Source: Flaccisagitta enflata (Eukaryota; Chaetognatha; Sagittoidea; Aphragmophora). From it: a stretch of DNA of 64,000 nt. The stretch is taken from positions 105,648,001 to 105,712,000 of the forward strand of contig OZ231126.1 in the NCBI GenBank assembly GCA_965153355.1, given 5' to 3'. A program made the translations under genes and the position numbers. This document shows, one piece after another, positions 1 to 14,974 of this stretch (its first letter is position 1; each line of letters begins with the position of its first letter). The notes under the pieces are model-generated. The model did not search any database. It was not told the origin of the DNA and saw nothing but the letters and a program-made list of their open reading frames with translations.

Positions 1-5
1 CACAG

Positions 6-1700
6 AACGAGTCAATCGAAGAGGTGGATGAAGCGAGTGTCTCTCTCATTGGGGATGACACTTACAATAGACTAACGCGCTACAACCAGCAGCCGCAGGA
101 GACCAGCATCGTACATGACGAGTCATATATTGAAATGGAGACCTCGAACACTACAAATATGCATACTCATAAAGAATCACAATTAAACACTGGAGCAGAA
201 CAGAGCTACGAAATTAATACCGCGTTTTGCACAGGATACAAGCAAGGAAGGAGTTTCATCACCACGGACAACCCAAAGCGTTCGACCGTAAGTGAATTCA
301 TGCGAGTTATCTGGCATGAAAATGTCTCAACCATTGTCATGTTGACAGAGCTTATTGAAGCGGGCAAGATTATGAGCGACCAGTACTGGCCCAGCACTGT
401 TGGAAGTTCAATAGAGTTTAACTCAATACAGGTAACGAACACCGAAGAGAAGCAATTTGGCGATTTTCTTCGCAGACACCTGACGCTCACTCGCAACAAT
501 GCATCGAAACATGTTGTGATGTACAACTACATATCATGGACGGGGCATTTGCCTCGATGTGCAATAAAGCTATCCCCATTCCTGGCGATGGTCATGCGAG
601 ATACACGGTTGGAAGCAAAAGCTCCGGTTCTAGTTCATGGCGGTGAAGGTTCAGAAAGAACCGCGATAGTTATCGCAGTTTGGAACTTGATTGACGAGGC
701 ACGAATGGCCAATCAAATAGGCATAGTCTCAGCCGTTCTCCGATATTGTCGCGGTGAAGGAAACTTAGAGGTAACCGCAAATCAACTTGAATGCATCATC
801 ACGACCGTATCCATCAGCTGCCTACCAATGCTTCAACCCCATCAAGTGGATCTATTCGATATGACAATCATCAACCCTTTATTCCTTATGGATTTGTCAC
901 AAAGGTTGAATGCGATCACTGTAAGAGCTTCTTCCATTGAATGCGTGCCCATAGAGGAGAAACAAATGCAACGAAATCGCGACAAAGACGGACCATTCTA
1001 CAACAAAGACGCGATGGTCCATGTCGCCTCCTTCACACCTCCCGAAGGCAATACGTACATCAATGCGGCATTTGTTGATTCATTCCTGGTAAAAGACGGT
1101 ATGATAGCGACTCAAGCACCGCTAGCCAATACAATTGCGGATTTCTGGGCCGTCGTGTGGGATCAAAACGTCAAGCATATCATAATGTTAAATGAAGGTC
1201 CCACAACTGTCCAAGACGCGCCTGACTACTGGCCAGGAGGATCATCGATGGAGGCCGAGGTAGAAGCTACATACGGTTCCGTCAAGGTCGAATTGACAGC
1301 TTGCAGGCAAATGAGTCAGCCGATGATGGAACGAAAGTTTCAGATAACCAGGGATCAAACTGAATCCAAAACTGTCACGCACACGCAAATACAGTTTTGG
1401 CCAGAAAATCAGCTGCCAGCAGAAGTGGAGAATTTCCACGCAGCAGTAAAGGAAGCTTTGCATACCCAGAAGGAGGAATATCCTTATGGACGGATTCTAG
1501 TCCACTGCGCAAACGGCCGGACCAAAACGGGACTCTTTTTGGCCGTATTCAACATCCTTCAGCGCATCGACGAGGATGAAATGGTGCATATTCCATGGAG
1601 TATTCTCACCATTAGGGAAACCCATGGACAATTTGTTGAAAACGTGGAACAATTGAAATATTGCTACCAAATGGTACGAGAGCATCTCGACCCTAAGTAA
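6..1700 (+). CDS. Receptor-type protein tyrosine phosphatase-like, two degenerate phosphatase domains (3' exon)
   Basis: One long open exon ending at TAA (1698-1700) encodes about 565 residues with two tandem PTP-like domains, as in receptor PTPs. The reading frame is open to the window edge, and a possible splice acceptor (cacag) lies at 1-5, so upstream exons (ectodomain, membrane segment) would be outside. The second domain is clear: NTYINAAFVDSF, then IATQAPLANTIADFW, then a signature loop. Both active sites are altered. In domain 1 the loop reads VHGGEGSERT (631-660) where HCxxGxxRT is expected, so the catalytic Cys is Gly, and the WPD loop reads SWTGHLP (535-555). In domain 2 the loop reads VHCANGRTKTG (1500-1532), keeping Cys but with Lys at the usual Arg place, and the WPD loop reads WPENQLP. 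The frame itself is intact, so I read this as a pseudophosphatase rather than a broken gene. Family assignment is firm; lack of activity is inferred. Confidence 0.85.
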   Translation, partial: NESIEEVDEASVSLIGDDTYNRLTRYNQQPQETSIVHDESYIEMETSNTTNMHTHKESQLNTGAEQSYEINTAFCTGYKQGRSFITTDNPKRSTVSEFMRVIWHENVSTIVMLTELIEAGKIMSDQYWPSTVGSSIEFNSIQVTNTEEKQFGDFLRRHLTLTRNNASKHVVMYNYISWTGHLPRCAIKLSPFLAMVMRDTRLEAKAPVLVHGGEGSERTAIVIAVWNLIDEARMANQIGIVSAVLRYCRGEGNLEVTANQLECIITTVSISCLPMLQPHQVDLFDMTIINPLFLMDLSQRLNAITVRASSIECVPIEEKQMQRNRDKDGPFYNKDAMVHVASFTPPEGNTYINAAFVDSFLVKDGMIATQAPLANTIADFWAVVWDQNVKHIIMLNEGPTTVQDAPDYWPGGSSMEAEVEATYGSVKVELTACRQMSQPMMERKFQITRDQTESKTVTHTQIQFWPENQLPAEVENFHAAVKEALHTQKEEYPYGRILVHCANGRTKTGLFLAVFNILQRIDEDEMVHIPWSILTIRETHGQFVENVEQLKYCYQMVREHLDPK

Positions 1701-2104
1701 ACAAGGTTGATGAAGTTATATTCCGATTTTGACCTTTAATTAAATGAATAAGCATATTTTTTCCTTTGTTGGTGAATGGCGATGATTCCCGATTTGACAC
1801 ATTTACGGAACATTCTAAGATTTACTATTTCTCTTTTGTTTGCGTACGATGTGCATGCTTTTGGAAGGGTATGATTTTCTAATCAAATATTGCAGTTTAG
1901 GCATGCCTTTAAAACGGTTGGTTGTAAACTGAAATTTTTAGCCACATCGAGTTATTGGCAACATCGAGTTATTTCTCGATGTGGTCTATAACATAGCCTT
2001 GATCGTGTAGTAAGCCGTTGTTGTTTGTTTGTCGTGTCAACCCTTGAAAACTTGAGAACCAGGACAACATTTATAAATATTTAATACCCTTTGCCTATTA
2101 TTTT
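1701..2104. other. Intergenic, no gene seen
   Basis: AT-rich sequence downstream of the phosphatase stop. No convincing exon, RNA gene or element edge was recognised. Confidence 0.5.
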
Positions 2105-3640
2105 TATAGTAATATTATTTCCTGGACTTGTGAAATTTACATAGGGGAAGGGTAGTAAAGGTTCACTAATTTTGTTCAAACCCGTTGTGAAGGTTTATTG
2201 CAGCAATTAAAGCTCCCCGGCAAGATTTCAGTAAATTCTAGTATTGGTTAAGAAGATGTAAGGGTATTTATGATTTATCTAGTCTAGTAACATTATTTCC
2301 TGGACTGGCGGAATTTTCTTTGAAAATTTCTTTTTTACTTTTTGAAAAAAAATTGTTTTGAAATTTTTTTTTTGAATTTTTTTTTTTTAGAAATTTTTTT
2401 TTTTTTTTGAATTTTTTTTTTGGCCATCATAGACTTCCAGGTATGCCATCATGGACTTCCAGGTATGCCATGACTGATGACATGACTGATGGACTTCAAG
2501 TTATCGAGTAGCTAGGTCTTATCAAGTAGCTGAGTATACACTAGTAGCCGGGTCTACACAAGTAGCCAGGTCTGATCAAGTAGCCGGGTTTGATCGAGTA
2601 GCTGGGTCTGATCAAGAAGCCAGGTCTGATCGGGTAGCCAGGTTTGATCGGGTAGCCGGGTCTGATCGAGTAGCCGGGTCTGATCGGGTAGCCAGGTCTG
2701 ATTGGGTAGCCAGGTCTGATTGGGTAGCCAGGTCTGATTGAGTAGCCGGGTCTGATTGGGTAGCCGGGCCTGATCGAGTAGCCGGGTCTGATCGAGTAGC
2801 CGGGTCTGATCGAGTAGCCGGGGTCTGATGGTGCGGGTCTGGTCAGTAGCGGGTCCTGGTCAGTAACCCGAGGTCTGGTCAGTAGCAGGTCTGATCGAGT
2901 GCTTGGGTCTGAGTCGGAAGTAGCGGGTCTGATGGAAATGCCCGGGTCTGATAGAGAGTGGCGGGTCTGATCAAATGGCCGCGTCTGGTCAGTGGCGGGT
3001 CTGATTGAGTAGCCGCGTCTGATCGAGTGGCAGGTCTGATCGAGTAGCCAGATTTTGGGCAGTGGCCCCAAAGGGACGATGTCCTGTAGAAGACAGGGGA
3101 CTTTCGTTAGTTCGTCCGTCCGTCCGTTTGTTTGTTTGTTCGTCCCCCCCCTCATCGGGCCCCTCAGGCCTCAAATCTGACCTCTCAGGCCTCAAATCTG
3201 ACCTCTCAGGCCTCAAATCTGACCTTTAAGGCCTCAAATTTGACCTCTCAGGCCTCAAATCCAGCCTCTCAGGCCTCAAATCCAGCCTCTCAGGTCTCCA
3301 ACCTGGCCTCTCAGACCTCAAATCCAAATTCTCAGGGCCAGCTATCTCAAGCTTCCGATTGACATTCTCAGGCCTTACATAAGCCTTCTTAGACCTCAGA
3401 TAAGGCTCTTGAAGGCCTTCAGTCAGCATCTCATCCACTTCTTGAGGCAGGAAAAGCAAAATTCCCCCTGTGTTCTACAGGACATCGTCCCCTTCGGGGC
3501 CGCTGCCCTGCTTCCCCTCACTCCAATTCACAATCACTCAAAGCAGACAACGGGTACCGCTGACCACATATTGCCCTTGGGCGAACTGTTTTCACTTAAG
3601 TAACCCTGATGTGGCCTTTAGTTTTTCAGCTTTTTTTATC
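2105..3640 (+). mobile_element. Repeat element with ~18-bp minisatellite core, copy A (inverted partner at 11.9-13.1 kb)
   Basis: The left flank (tttcctggacttgtgaaattta, ~2117-2140, then aggggaagggtagtaaaggtt) and the right flank (gatgtggcctttagtttttc, ~3608-3628) both recur in reverse complement at 12920-13112 and 11966-11990. Between the flanks lies a long array of a GC-rich unit resembling gtagccgggtctgatcga (about 2500-3050). The shared flanks with a variable core show that these are two copies of one dispersed element, not a local duplication of the array alone. A second, unrelated element (3057-3565) is nested inside this copy. Long open frames across the array reflect the 18-bp (multiple of 3) period and are not genes. 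Confidence 0.75.
3057..3565 (+). mobile_element. Hairpin/minisatellite short element, family 2, nested in copy A
   Basis: It begins gggcagtggccccaaaggg and carries gacgatgtcctgtagaa, which returns inverted as ttctacaggacatcgtcccc at ~3472-3492, next to ggggccgctgccc. The core is a ~19-bp repeat (ctcaggcctcaaatctgac). The far end carries gggtaccgctgacca. The same end motifs flank different cores at 56993-57582 and 61891-62519. Comparison with the undisturbed copy B of the host element shows that the insertion lies in a T tract. See the finding on shared architecture. Confidence 0.65.
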
Positions 3641-4375
3641 TGTTACGTAAGGAATAATCAATATTAATAGAACATTTTTGTCTCCATATCGGGGCATATT
3701 GCATGACTTAGTATACAACTAATCAATTCTATAGTAGTTTTTAAAATAAAGCGGATCTTTCCATCTTTCTGATCGGTTTCTTTTTTTTTTCAATGCTAAG
3801 TTTTGGGAGGCCCCTTGACAAAATTTTTTTATTTCTTTGGTCCTCTTTTTGATATTTTCAAAACGTCAACAAGGCAATCAGCGTGCTTGCCATTGCAGCT
3901 GTCATTCATACCGTCCAGCCACAGCCAGCAAAAACTAGGCAGGGTCAAGGCTAGTAAAGCCAAGCAGCTTGATAACAGAAAAAGGATTCCTAGCGCCTTA
4001 CCTAACACTAGGGTTTTCGCAATCCGTGCCGTCCGAAGCGCGTCCTGAGATCGATTTTGTTTTGATTTGTTTTGTTTTATTTTGTTTTGTTCTGATTTTG
4101 TTCTGGTTGATTTGATTTTCGCTTTTAATTATCACAGTATTGCTATAACGAAACTAAAGTTATGTACAATGGCGGGAAGTGTTAAAGCTTTAAAAAAACC
4201 TGGAGAAAAGGTAGATGAACATAAACATAAATTTTGCTCAATTCATAAAGACAGAACTGCAAAGTTTATCGTGCGTTCAAGAAATTGCTCATTGCATATC
4301 TTTCGGCAATGTCACTCCGTCGCTAACAAGATCAACTTAACTACAGTGCGACAGGAGCAATGACGACCCAGACTG
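3641..4375. other. Unassigned, no confident gene
   Basis: This stretch holds a T-rich tract around 4050-4110 (repeated gatttgttttg) and an ORF starting at 4151 whose predicted protein begins MAGSVKALKKPGEK. I recognise no domain in it and there is no clear exon structure, so it is not called as a gene. Confidence 0.4.
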
Positions 4376-5565
4376 GAGGATAGATTTTAGGTATCTTAAT
4401 CTTAGCACATGCGCCACATTTAGGCGGAAAATGATCTACTAAGTGAGGACTGAGTCTTGCTATTGTCATTAAAAGCAAAAAAAAAACTCCACTACTGAAT
4501 GGAGAAAGTGTATTAACTATATTTAGGTCACCATAGGCATAGATAATGACATAAAGATGTCCTCTGAATGTAAGAAGTGGTGTTTTAAATATATAATCCT
4601 GCATAAGCTGCATTTAAAAATCTGAATTTCTGGATTTTGATATTCCTTGTCTAATTATCCAGTATTGCGCTTCTTAGGGGCCAAAAACTGTGCAATATGC
4701 GATCCAATTACTTTATAATACTGACGTGCATGATTGTCAGTCAATTTTGGTCAGTATCTGTGACTCAGGGTCTTTCAAAGATGATCTATTTTAATTGATT
4801 TTAAAGCGGGAAAAATCAGCAACATTTTGATATTAAAGTTTCAGCATCTTGGCTGGAATACCCCATTTATGAATTGAATTATGATTCAATCATAACACTA
4901 AATGAAAATTCAACTAGAAAGCTACCTCCAGTTCAAATTTCATGCCACTGGAGTAATATTTACTATGGTAACTATGTTCCCACATTTTCCGCCTAAATGT
5001 GGCGCATGTGTTATTTGTGTCATTAAATATTTGAGATCTAAGCCAATCAAAGGTTGCTCTGTTGAGTGAATGCATCTGCGTCTCTTAAACTTCAACTTGT
5101 GACTTGACCTCATTAAGATTCATTTTTTAAGGTTTTAACCTATTGCATTTGGTCGGGCGAAAAATTTTATATAGTTTTGAAAAAAAAAAATCAGCTCAAT
5201 TGGACCATTTTTACAGGTTTTACTGCTATCTTTAATAAACAAAAGTTATGCAAATTAGTTTTTGAGCAAAACTTAAAATATAAAACCATAGAGGCCATGA
5301 AACCTGTAAAAATGGATCGATTAAGCTGATTTTTTTTTCTCAAAACTATACAAAATTTTTCACCTGATTAGGTTAGAACTTTGAGAAATGAAATGATGAA
5401 ATGAAATGATGAGAAATGAAATGATGAAATGAAATGATGAGGTCAAGTCGCAAGTTGAAGTTTGAGAGACGCAAATGCATTCACTCAACAGAGCACCCTT
5501 TAATTAGCTTAGATCTTAAATATCTTATTATACAAATAAGATTAAGAAACCTAAAATCTATCCTC
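4376..5565. mobile_element. Foldback MITE (~580 bp without its nested insertion)
   Basis: The left end gaggatagattttaggt (4376-4393) is the inverse of the right end acctaaaatctatcctc (5549-5565). The arms continue inward: agatctaagccaatcaaag...gcgtctcttaaacttcaact on the left (5033-5097) matches the reverse complement of 5450-5517. The element is therefore an almost complete palindrome of the two-arm type, with a short centre around 5200-5300. The left arm is interrupted by a separate element at 4405-5010. No coding sequence is present. Superfamily not determined. Confidence 0.8.
4405..5010. mobile_element. Nested MITE with 3-bp TTA duplication (PIF/Harbinger-like)
   Basis: Terminal inverted repeats of about 28 bp: cacatgcgccacatttaggc at 4406 and its inverse gcctaaatgtggcgcatgtg at 4991-5010. 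The element is flanked by TTA at 4402-4404 and 5011-5013. The uninterrupted right arm of the surrounding palindrome shows what the target looked like before insertion, which supports the duplicated TTA. A 3-bp TTA/TWA duplication is characteristic of PIF/Harbinger elements. About 606 bp, non-coding. Confidence 0.75.
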
Positions 5566-6417
5566 AAGCTATTTTGAAGAGAGGTAGTGTCCGTCTCAAC
5601 GGCCGTCGGTTGGTGAGTCAAATAGCATAGCCCAAAGAGAGTTGAGGGGCAGCGGTAGCCTCTGCGTTTAGAACTCATGTAGACCGGGATATGATGATGG
5701 CAGTAGCCGGTAGGGCGGAGACCCAATGTTTTCTGTCATCAGAAACTTTCAGAATTCCGAGACTTATTCTTGATCAAGTGAATGCGTATAATGCTTATGA
5801 ATAAATCCGCCGATAATTGTCCGCGTGCCGATTGCCCGATCGCGTCCTTTGTCCGATATCTTTTAAGATGCGTCCTCATATCTCATATCATATCTGTCCG
5901 TTGGTTGGTCAGTTGGCTAGTCAGTCTGTCCGTCAAGCAAACGCTAGATTCGTGAAATCAGAGTCTCTGTAATCAAAAAAGCATTATTCTCTCATACATT
6001 TAATCATTCAATCTTTCCTCATTTATTCATTCATTCATTCATTCATTCATTCATTCATTCATCCATCCATTCCTAAAAGACGTTCATTCACAGAGGACGC
6101 ATCGTTGGCATACTCGGCCTTGTTTATTGATTCATTTCCAGTTTTCACTTGTAATCCATCGGGATCAAGTGTCATCCAAGATCCTGAGCCTTCGCGTTGT
6201 CAGCGTCTCCGTTTAACTGCATTTGAACTACATTTGAAAAAGGAAATCAATCAAAAAAATAAAGGCACTGAAGGGGGCAGACGATGGAGCGCGATGCACC
6301 ATCAATTATGAAAGCTAACATTGTTTTCTGACGTGAAACGACACTTATTTCATAAGGAAAGACGATTGACAGTTCTCCCGTGGCAGCATTCACTTTGAGT
6401 ATTCTAAACTCGACTGT
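5566..6417. other. Intergenic DNA with (TTCA)n microsatellite
   Basis: Between the MITE and the end of the ATP synthase gene. It contains a (attc)n tract at about 6019-6066 and a ttggttggtcagttgg segment near 5900 that resembles the core of the short hairpin elements found elsewhere in the window. No gene was recognised. The 3' part should hold the ATP synthase 3' UTR (minus strand). Confidence 0.5.
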
Positions 6418-11085
<4,668 letters not shown>

Positions 11086-11319
11086 GCTTTGAATTATGAT
11101 AGGACAGACCTTTCCTTTTTAAAGAGTTTCGAGGATAATCTAAGAAAACTGTATCTGAAAGAGAAGTTAACAAAGATGGCGCGCATGAGTGTAAATCGGT
11201 AAGAACTAAAGAGGAAGAATCTGTAAGAACTATAGACTAAAGACGATGAATTTATGAAGATGAACCCATAAAAGCAACAATGCGCTGAATCTACAGTAGA
11301 TCTATAAAATGAGCTCTCA
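11086..11319 (-). promoter_or_regulatory. Putative ATP5F1A promoter/5' UTR and CULT-gene 3' UTR
   Basis: Only 234 bp separate the start codon of ATP5F1A (11085) from the stop of the upstream minus-strand gene (11320). The interval must hold the ATP5F1A start region and the 3' end of its neighbour. No clear TATA box or other defined element was seen; the role is inferred from position only. Confidence 0.4.
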
Positions 11320-11569
11320 TCAATATCGCGTATTCCCGGCCATTTTCGGCAGTTTGATTAAATTCGCGACAAAGTTTTCGCGGACGAGTTGACTGACGAC
11401 GAGACCGTGGAAAACGAGAGGCGCTTCATCCTCCTCTTCCTCTTCCTCCTTCACGAGATCGTTTCCGGCTGGGATGCGCTTGACGGGACACTGCGCGTCG
11501 TCGACGGCGGTAAACTTCCAGCCCAAATGTTTGCCGCAATGGGAACAAACTGAGATCGTCCAGGCGTAA
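11320..11569 (-). CDS. CULT-domain protein (cereblon-like), last exon
   Basis: The minus-strand exon opens after a good acceptor (ggtattctcag) and ends at TGA (11320-11322). The translated start carries YAWTIS, then CSHC, then GKHLGWKFTA, which is the signature of the CULT domain of cereblon and relatives: a CxxC pair that, with another upstream pair, holds zinc, and two of the three tryptophans of the small-molecule (thalidomide/cyclic-imide) cage, in YAW and GWKF. A segment VFHGLVVSQLV matches the place of the FWGL-type strand that follows in cereblon. Between them is an Asp/Glu-rich insertion (KEEEEEEDE). Upstream exons (the other CxxC, and the LON-like region if this is true cereblon) were not found before the repeat element at 11950. 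It could be CRBN or another CULT-domain protein. Confidence 0.75.
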
Positions 11570-11949
11570 CTGAGAATACCGGAAATAAAAATTCAGGAGG
11601 ACGTACATTGAGATTGAGTCAAGGACCCTGGCAAAAACCAACAGGTTCTAAGAAGAGTTCATAAAAGAAACTAGATTGAGAGCCTGCAAGGCGTTCATCC
11701 TTTATACGTTTATACATTGAAGAATTCTAGCCTTCATTTATGAAGGCGATCTTGTTTCAGCTCACGTAAATTGGAGTGAGATAAAATTGCATAACCTCAT
11801 GAGATACGGAGATTTTGCTGACTACCCAAACAGAACCCTTAGCCTATATTGGTTAACAGCGGACAAGTAGATAGACGGGCGGTAAGACTGGAAAATCATT
11901 TTATAAACTTTAATTTTTCCTGCCTCTATGGCTCTACCATAACTCACCA
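11570..11949. other. Intron or intergenic sequence upstream of the CULT exon
   Basis: No further CULT exon, RNA gene or element was recognised here. Confidence 0.4.
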
Positions 11950-13112
11950 GGCGTGTAAAAAGCTGAAAAACTAAAGGCCACATCGTGATTACTAAAGTGA
12001 AAATAAACGCGGCTACTCGATCAGACCCGGCTACTCGATCAGACCCAGACCCCGCTTCTCCGCTCAGACAGCCTCCATCAGACCCAGCTGCTCATCAGGC
12101 CAGCTGCTCATCCAGGCCAGCTGCTCATCCGGGCCCGGCTGCTCCATCAGACCGGCTACTCCATCGAACCCGGCTACTCCATCAGGCCAGCTGCTACTCC
12201 ATCAGACCCGGCTACTCCATCAGACCCAGCTACTCCATCAGACCCGGCTACTCCATCGGACCCGGCTACTCCATCAGACCCAGCTGCTCCATCAGACCCG
12301 GCTACTCCATCAGAGACCCGGCTACTCCATCAGACCCGGCTACTCCATCAGACCGGCTTCTCCATCAGGCCGGCTACTTGGTCAGACCCGGCTACTCGGT
12401 GAAACCGGCTATTCGATCGAACCGGCTACCGATCAGACCCGGCTACTTGATCCAGGAGCCGGCTGCTCGATCAGACCCGGCTACTCGATCAGAGACCGGC
12501 TGCCCAGTCAGACCGGCTCGTGGTCAGACCCGGCTGCCCAGTCAGACCCGGCTACTTGATCGAACCCGGCTACTCGATCAGACCCGGCTACTCGATTAGT
12601 CCCGGCTGCTCGATCAGACCCGGCTACTTGATCAGAGCCAGCTGCTTGATCAGACCCGGCTGCTCATTAACCCGGCTACTCATTAACCTGACTACTCATT
12701 AATCCGGCTACTCATTAATCCGGCTACTCATTAACCCGACTACTAGATCAGACCCGGCTAACCTGGAAGTCCATGGTTGCATACCTGGAAGTACCTGGAA
12801 GTCCATGATGGCATACCTGGAAGTCTATGATGGCATACCTGGAAGTCTATGATGGCATTCATATTCAAAAAAAAAAAAAAATTTCTAAAAAAAAATTTAT
12901 TAAAAAAAAATCAGAAAAAAAATTTTTCCAGGAAATAATGTTACTAGACTAGATACGCCATTAATACCCTAATATTTTCTTAACCAATAATCAGAATTTA
13001 CTGAAATCTTGCAGGGGAGCTTTAATTGATGCAATGAACCTTTACAACAAGTTTGAACAACATTGGTGAACGTTTACTACCCTTCCCCTATATAAATTGC
13101 ACAAGTCCATTC
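11950..13112 (-). mobile_element. Repeat element with ~18-bp minisatellite core, copy B
   Basis: Reverse-complement counterpart of the element at 2105-3640. The same two flanks are present (aaactaaaggccacatcg near 11973 and ggggaagggtagtaaacgtt on the minus strand near 13080), enclosing an array of ggctactcgatcagaccc units (about 12005-12770) and an A-rich stretch at 12870-12930. It has no nested insertion and so serves as the reference for copy A. Its outer edge abuts the splice acceptor of the exon at 13118. Confidence 0.75.
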
Positions 13113-13117
13113 CTTAG

Positions 13118-13345
13118 GGTCGACGACAAGGATCCTCAGGGAGAGAGGAACTTCTACGTGGGAATGCTGTTGAAGATAAGGGAAGATTTGGTCAGACATC
13201 ACCGTTGGCTGCAATCGGTTTTGGCCCAAGATTTGGGAGTTCCGCCCATTGGCCAACGTCCATTGGAACTTCTAAACTATTTTGTGAAAAAAATTACTGA
13301 AAAGCAACTCCATGAAGGACATTCGGTGAGCAATGCTACTGCCAG
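13118..13345 (+). CDS. Exon of unidentified protein
   Basis: An open segment between a plausible acceptor (attccttag) and donor (gccag|gtaacc). It encodes about 76 residues, including NFYVGMLLKIREDLVRHHRW and LELLNYFVKKITEKQLHEGH, a composition typical of a helical protein. I do not recognise the family. The out-phase (2) does not match the in-phase (1) of the first DNA polymerase exon at 15585, so if both belong to one gene at least one exon between them is missing. It could instead belong to a separate host gene. Confidence 0.5.
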
Positions 13346-13364
13346 GTAACCGCAAAAAAGAATA

Positions 13365-13382
13365 GAAAAAAAAAGAAAGAAA

Positions 13383-13418
<36 letters not shown>
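13365..13418. repeat. (GAAA)n microsatellite
   Basis: Run of gaaagaaagaaa just after the 13118-13345 exon. Confidence 0.9.
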
Positions 13419-13692
13419 ACACTTTTTAAAATTGGTGTCACTCTCTAATTAATAGGAGCTGTCATGGTGTGAATGAATTTATTTAGATTCGTAACAACCA
13501 ATACAATCAGGGATGTAAAAAGTCAGAATCAAGGATGGCCGATGAAAGTCCGAAGACTTGTTTCCAAACGGGTCCATAAATACATTAAGACTTAACAAAA
13601 TGTAAAAAAAATCAACAAAAATAAAAACGTAATCGTTTCCGAGACTAGTAAGCCATGTCATAGCCAGGGCAATCACCTTAAAAGCAAATGTA

Positions 13693-14589
13693 TCAATCAT
13701 AACCGTCAAGCAGATATGCCCGCAATTTACGCTTGAAAACCTTCAAAGAGTCGATCAACTTCAGATGACCGGGAAGCTCATTCCAATGTCTAATACCTGT
13801 GACTGCAAATGTTGTAGGAGCAATGGCTACAGACTTCGAAACATGAAAGTTTGAAACACTACCACGAGTATGATAAGAATGAGTATCAGAAACAGAGGTG
13901 AAGTGTGTTGTGAGATACGATGGAGCGAGATCATGCTTGATTCTGAAAACGTGGACCAGTTTAAAAAACTTTACTCGATCTGGGACGGAAAGCCAGGAAA
14001 GTGATTTTAGTTCAGAGTAACCTACATGCTTTGTGAATTCAAAATTGTAAATAAAGCGCACCATTTTTCTTTGTAGGACATCCAATTTCAATCCAAGAGC
14101 TGAATTAATGCTGCTGTACCAAGACGATGCGCAATAATCCATGTAAGGTTGAATCAATGACATGCAAAGCATTTTCCGTAGATTAGAATCAAGCAGATTT
14201 GAATTGCGGTACAAGAAAGATAATCGTGCCATACATGTCTTAAGGACTCCGCTAACATGAATAGAACCATTTAGGTTGGCGTCGAGTTGTGCCCCAAGAT
14301 ACTTTACATGAGTGACCCGTTGAATGGCTTTTCCTTCACAGTGAATGGTAAATTCATCCGCCCTTTTTAACTTTCCCCTTGATCCAAAAAGCAAGCACTC
14401 AGTCTTGCCCAAGTGAAGGGAAAGCTTGTTTTCAACGAGCCACTTTTGACACTCTGACAAAATAAAAAAAGTGTACGACCACAGCCATTTTGAGGCGCGC
14501 CCGGAGGACTCCCATCTGACGTCAGACTTGTCAACGAGATTGGCGAGCGGTTTGGCGCTCGGATTCACAAAAGCAAAATTTCCGTCCAC
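13693..14589 (-). pseudogene. 5'-truncated LINE: C-terminal part of non-LTR reverse transcriptase
   Basis: The minus-strand frame from about 14460 down to 13693 encodes the C-terminal third of a LINE reverse transcriptase: WLVENKLSLHLGKTECLLFG, VKYLGAQLD, then a helical region with LQRKMVRFIYN, and FKRKLRAYLLDG near the end. This is the region after the catalytic FADD-type box in Jockey/CR1-like ORF2 proteins; the endonuclease and catalytic core are absent. The first ~40 codons of the open frame (14470-14589) do not look like LINE and probably belong to the flanking DNA. The fragment lies on the opposite strand between plus-strand exons at 13118 and 15585. Reverse-transcriptase origin is firm; the clade is not resolved. 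Confidence 0.8.
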
Positions 14590-14961
14590 TTATAATTCGC
14601 TAAGAGCTGGGACCTGCCAAGGTGGGAGAGTGACAAAAAAAAATTAGATTTAACATCAAAATGAACAAAAGTATCGTTTCTTGAATTATACGGTCTTATC
14701 AATTAGATAATAATTTAATTAATCACTCAATTAATTAATTAATTAATTAGGATGCAACTTAAATCTATCGTGCGAGGCCTATATGCGAAAAAACCCTTTG
14801 GTCTTTGTCTGCCAAAATTTGGCTAAATTCGATAATTTTTACACAGGTTAGTAACCAACTGATCGACTGACTGACCGACCAACTGATCAACCGACCAACC
14901 GTCACATGGTCTAACCAATCAACCTTCGATATTTCGCGAGCCGACGACAGCGACAATCATT
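14590..14961. other. Unassigned, with short CGGT/CCGACC-like repeat
   Basis: AT-rich DNA. The segment 14850-14910 (ctgaccgaccaactgatcaa) resembles the tandem core of the hairpin-ended short elements, and an (aatt)n run lies near 14730-14750. No gene seen. Confidence 0.4.
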
Positions 14962-14974
14962 TTATTTTTTTGGC

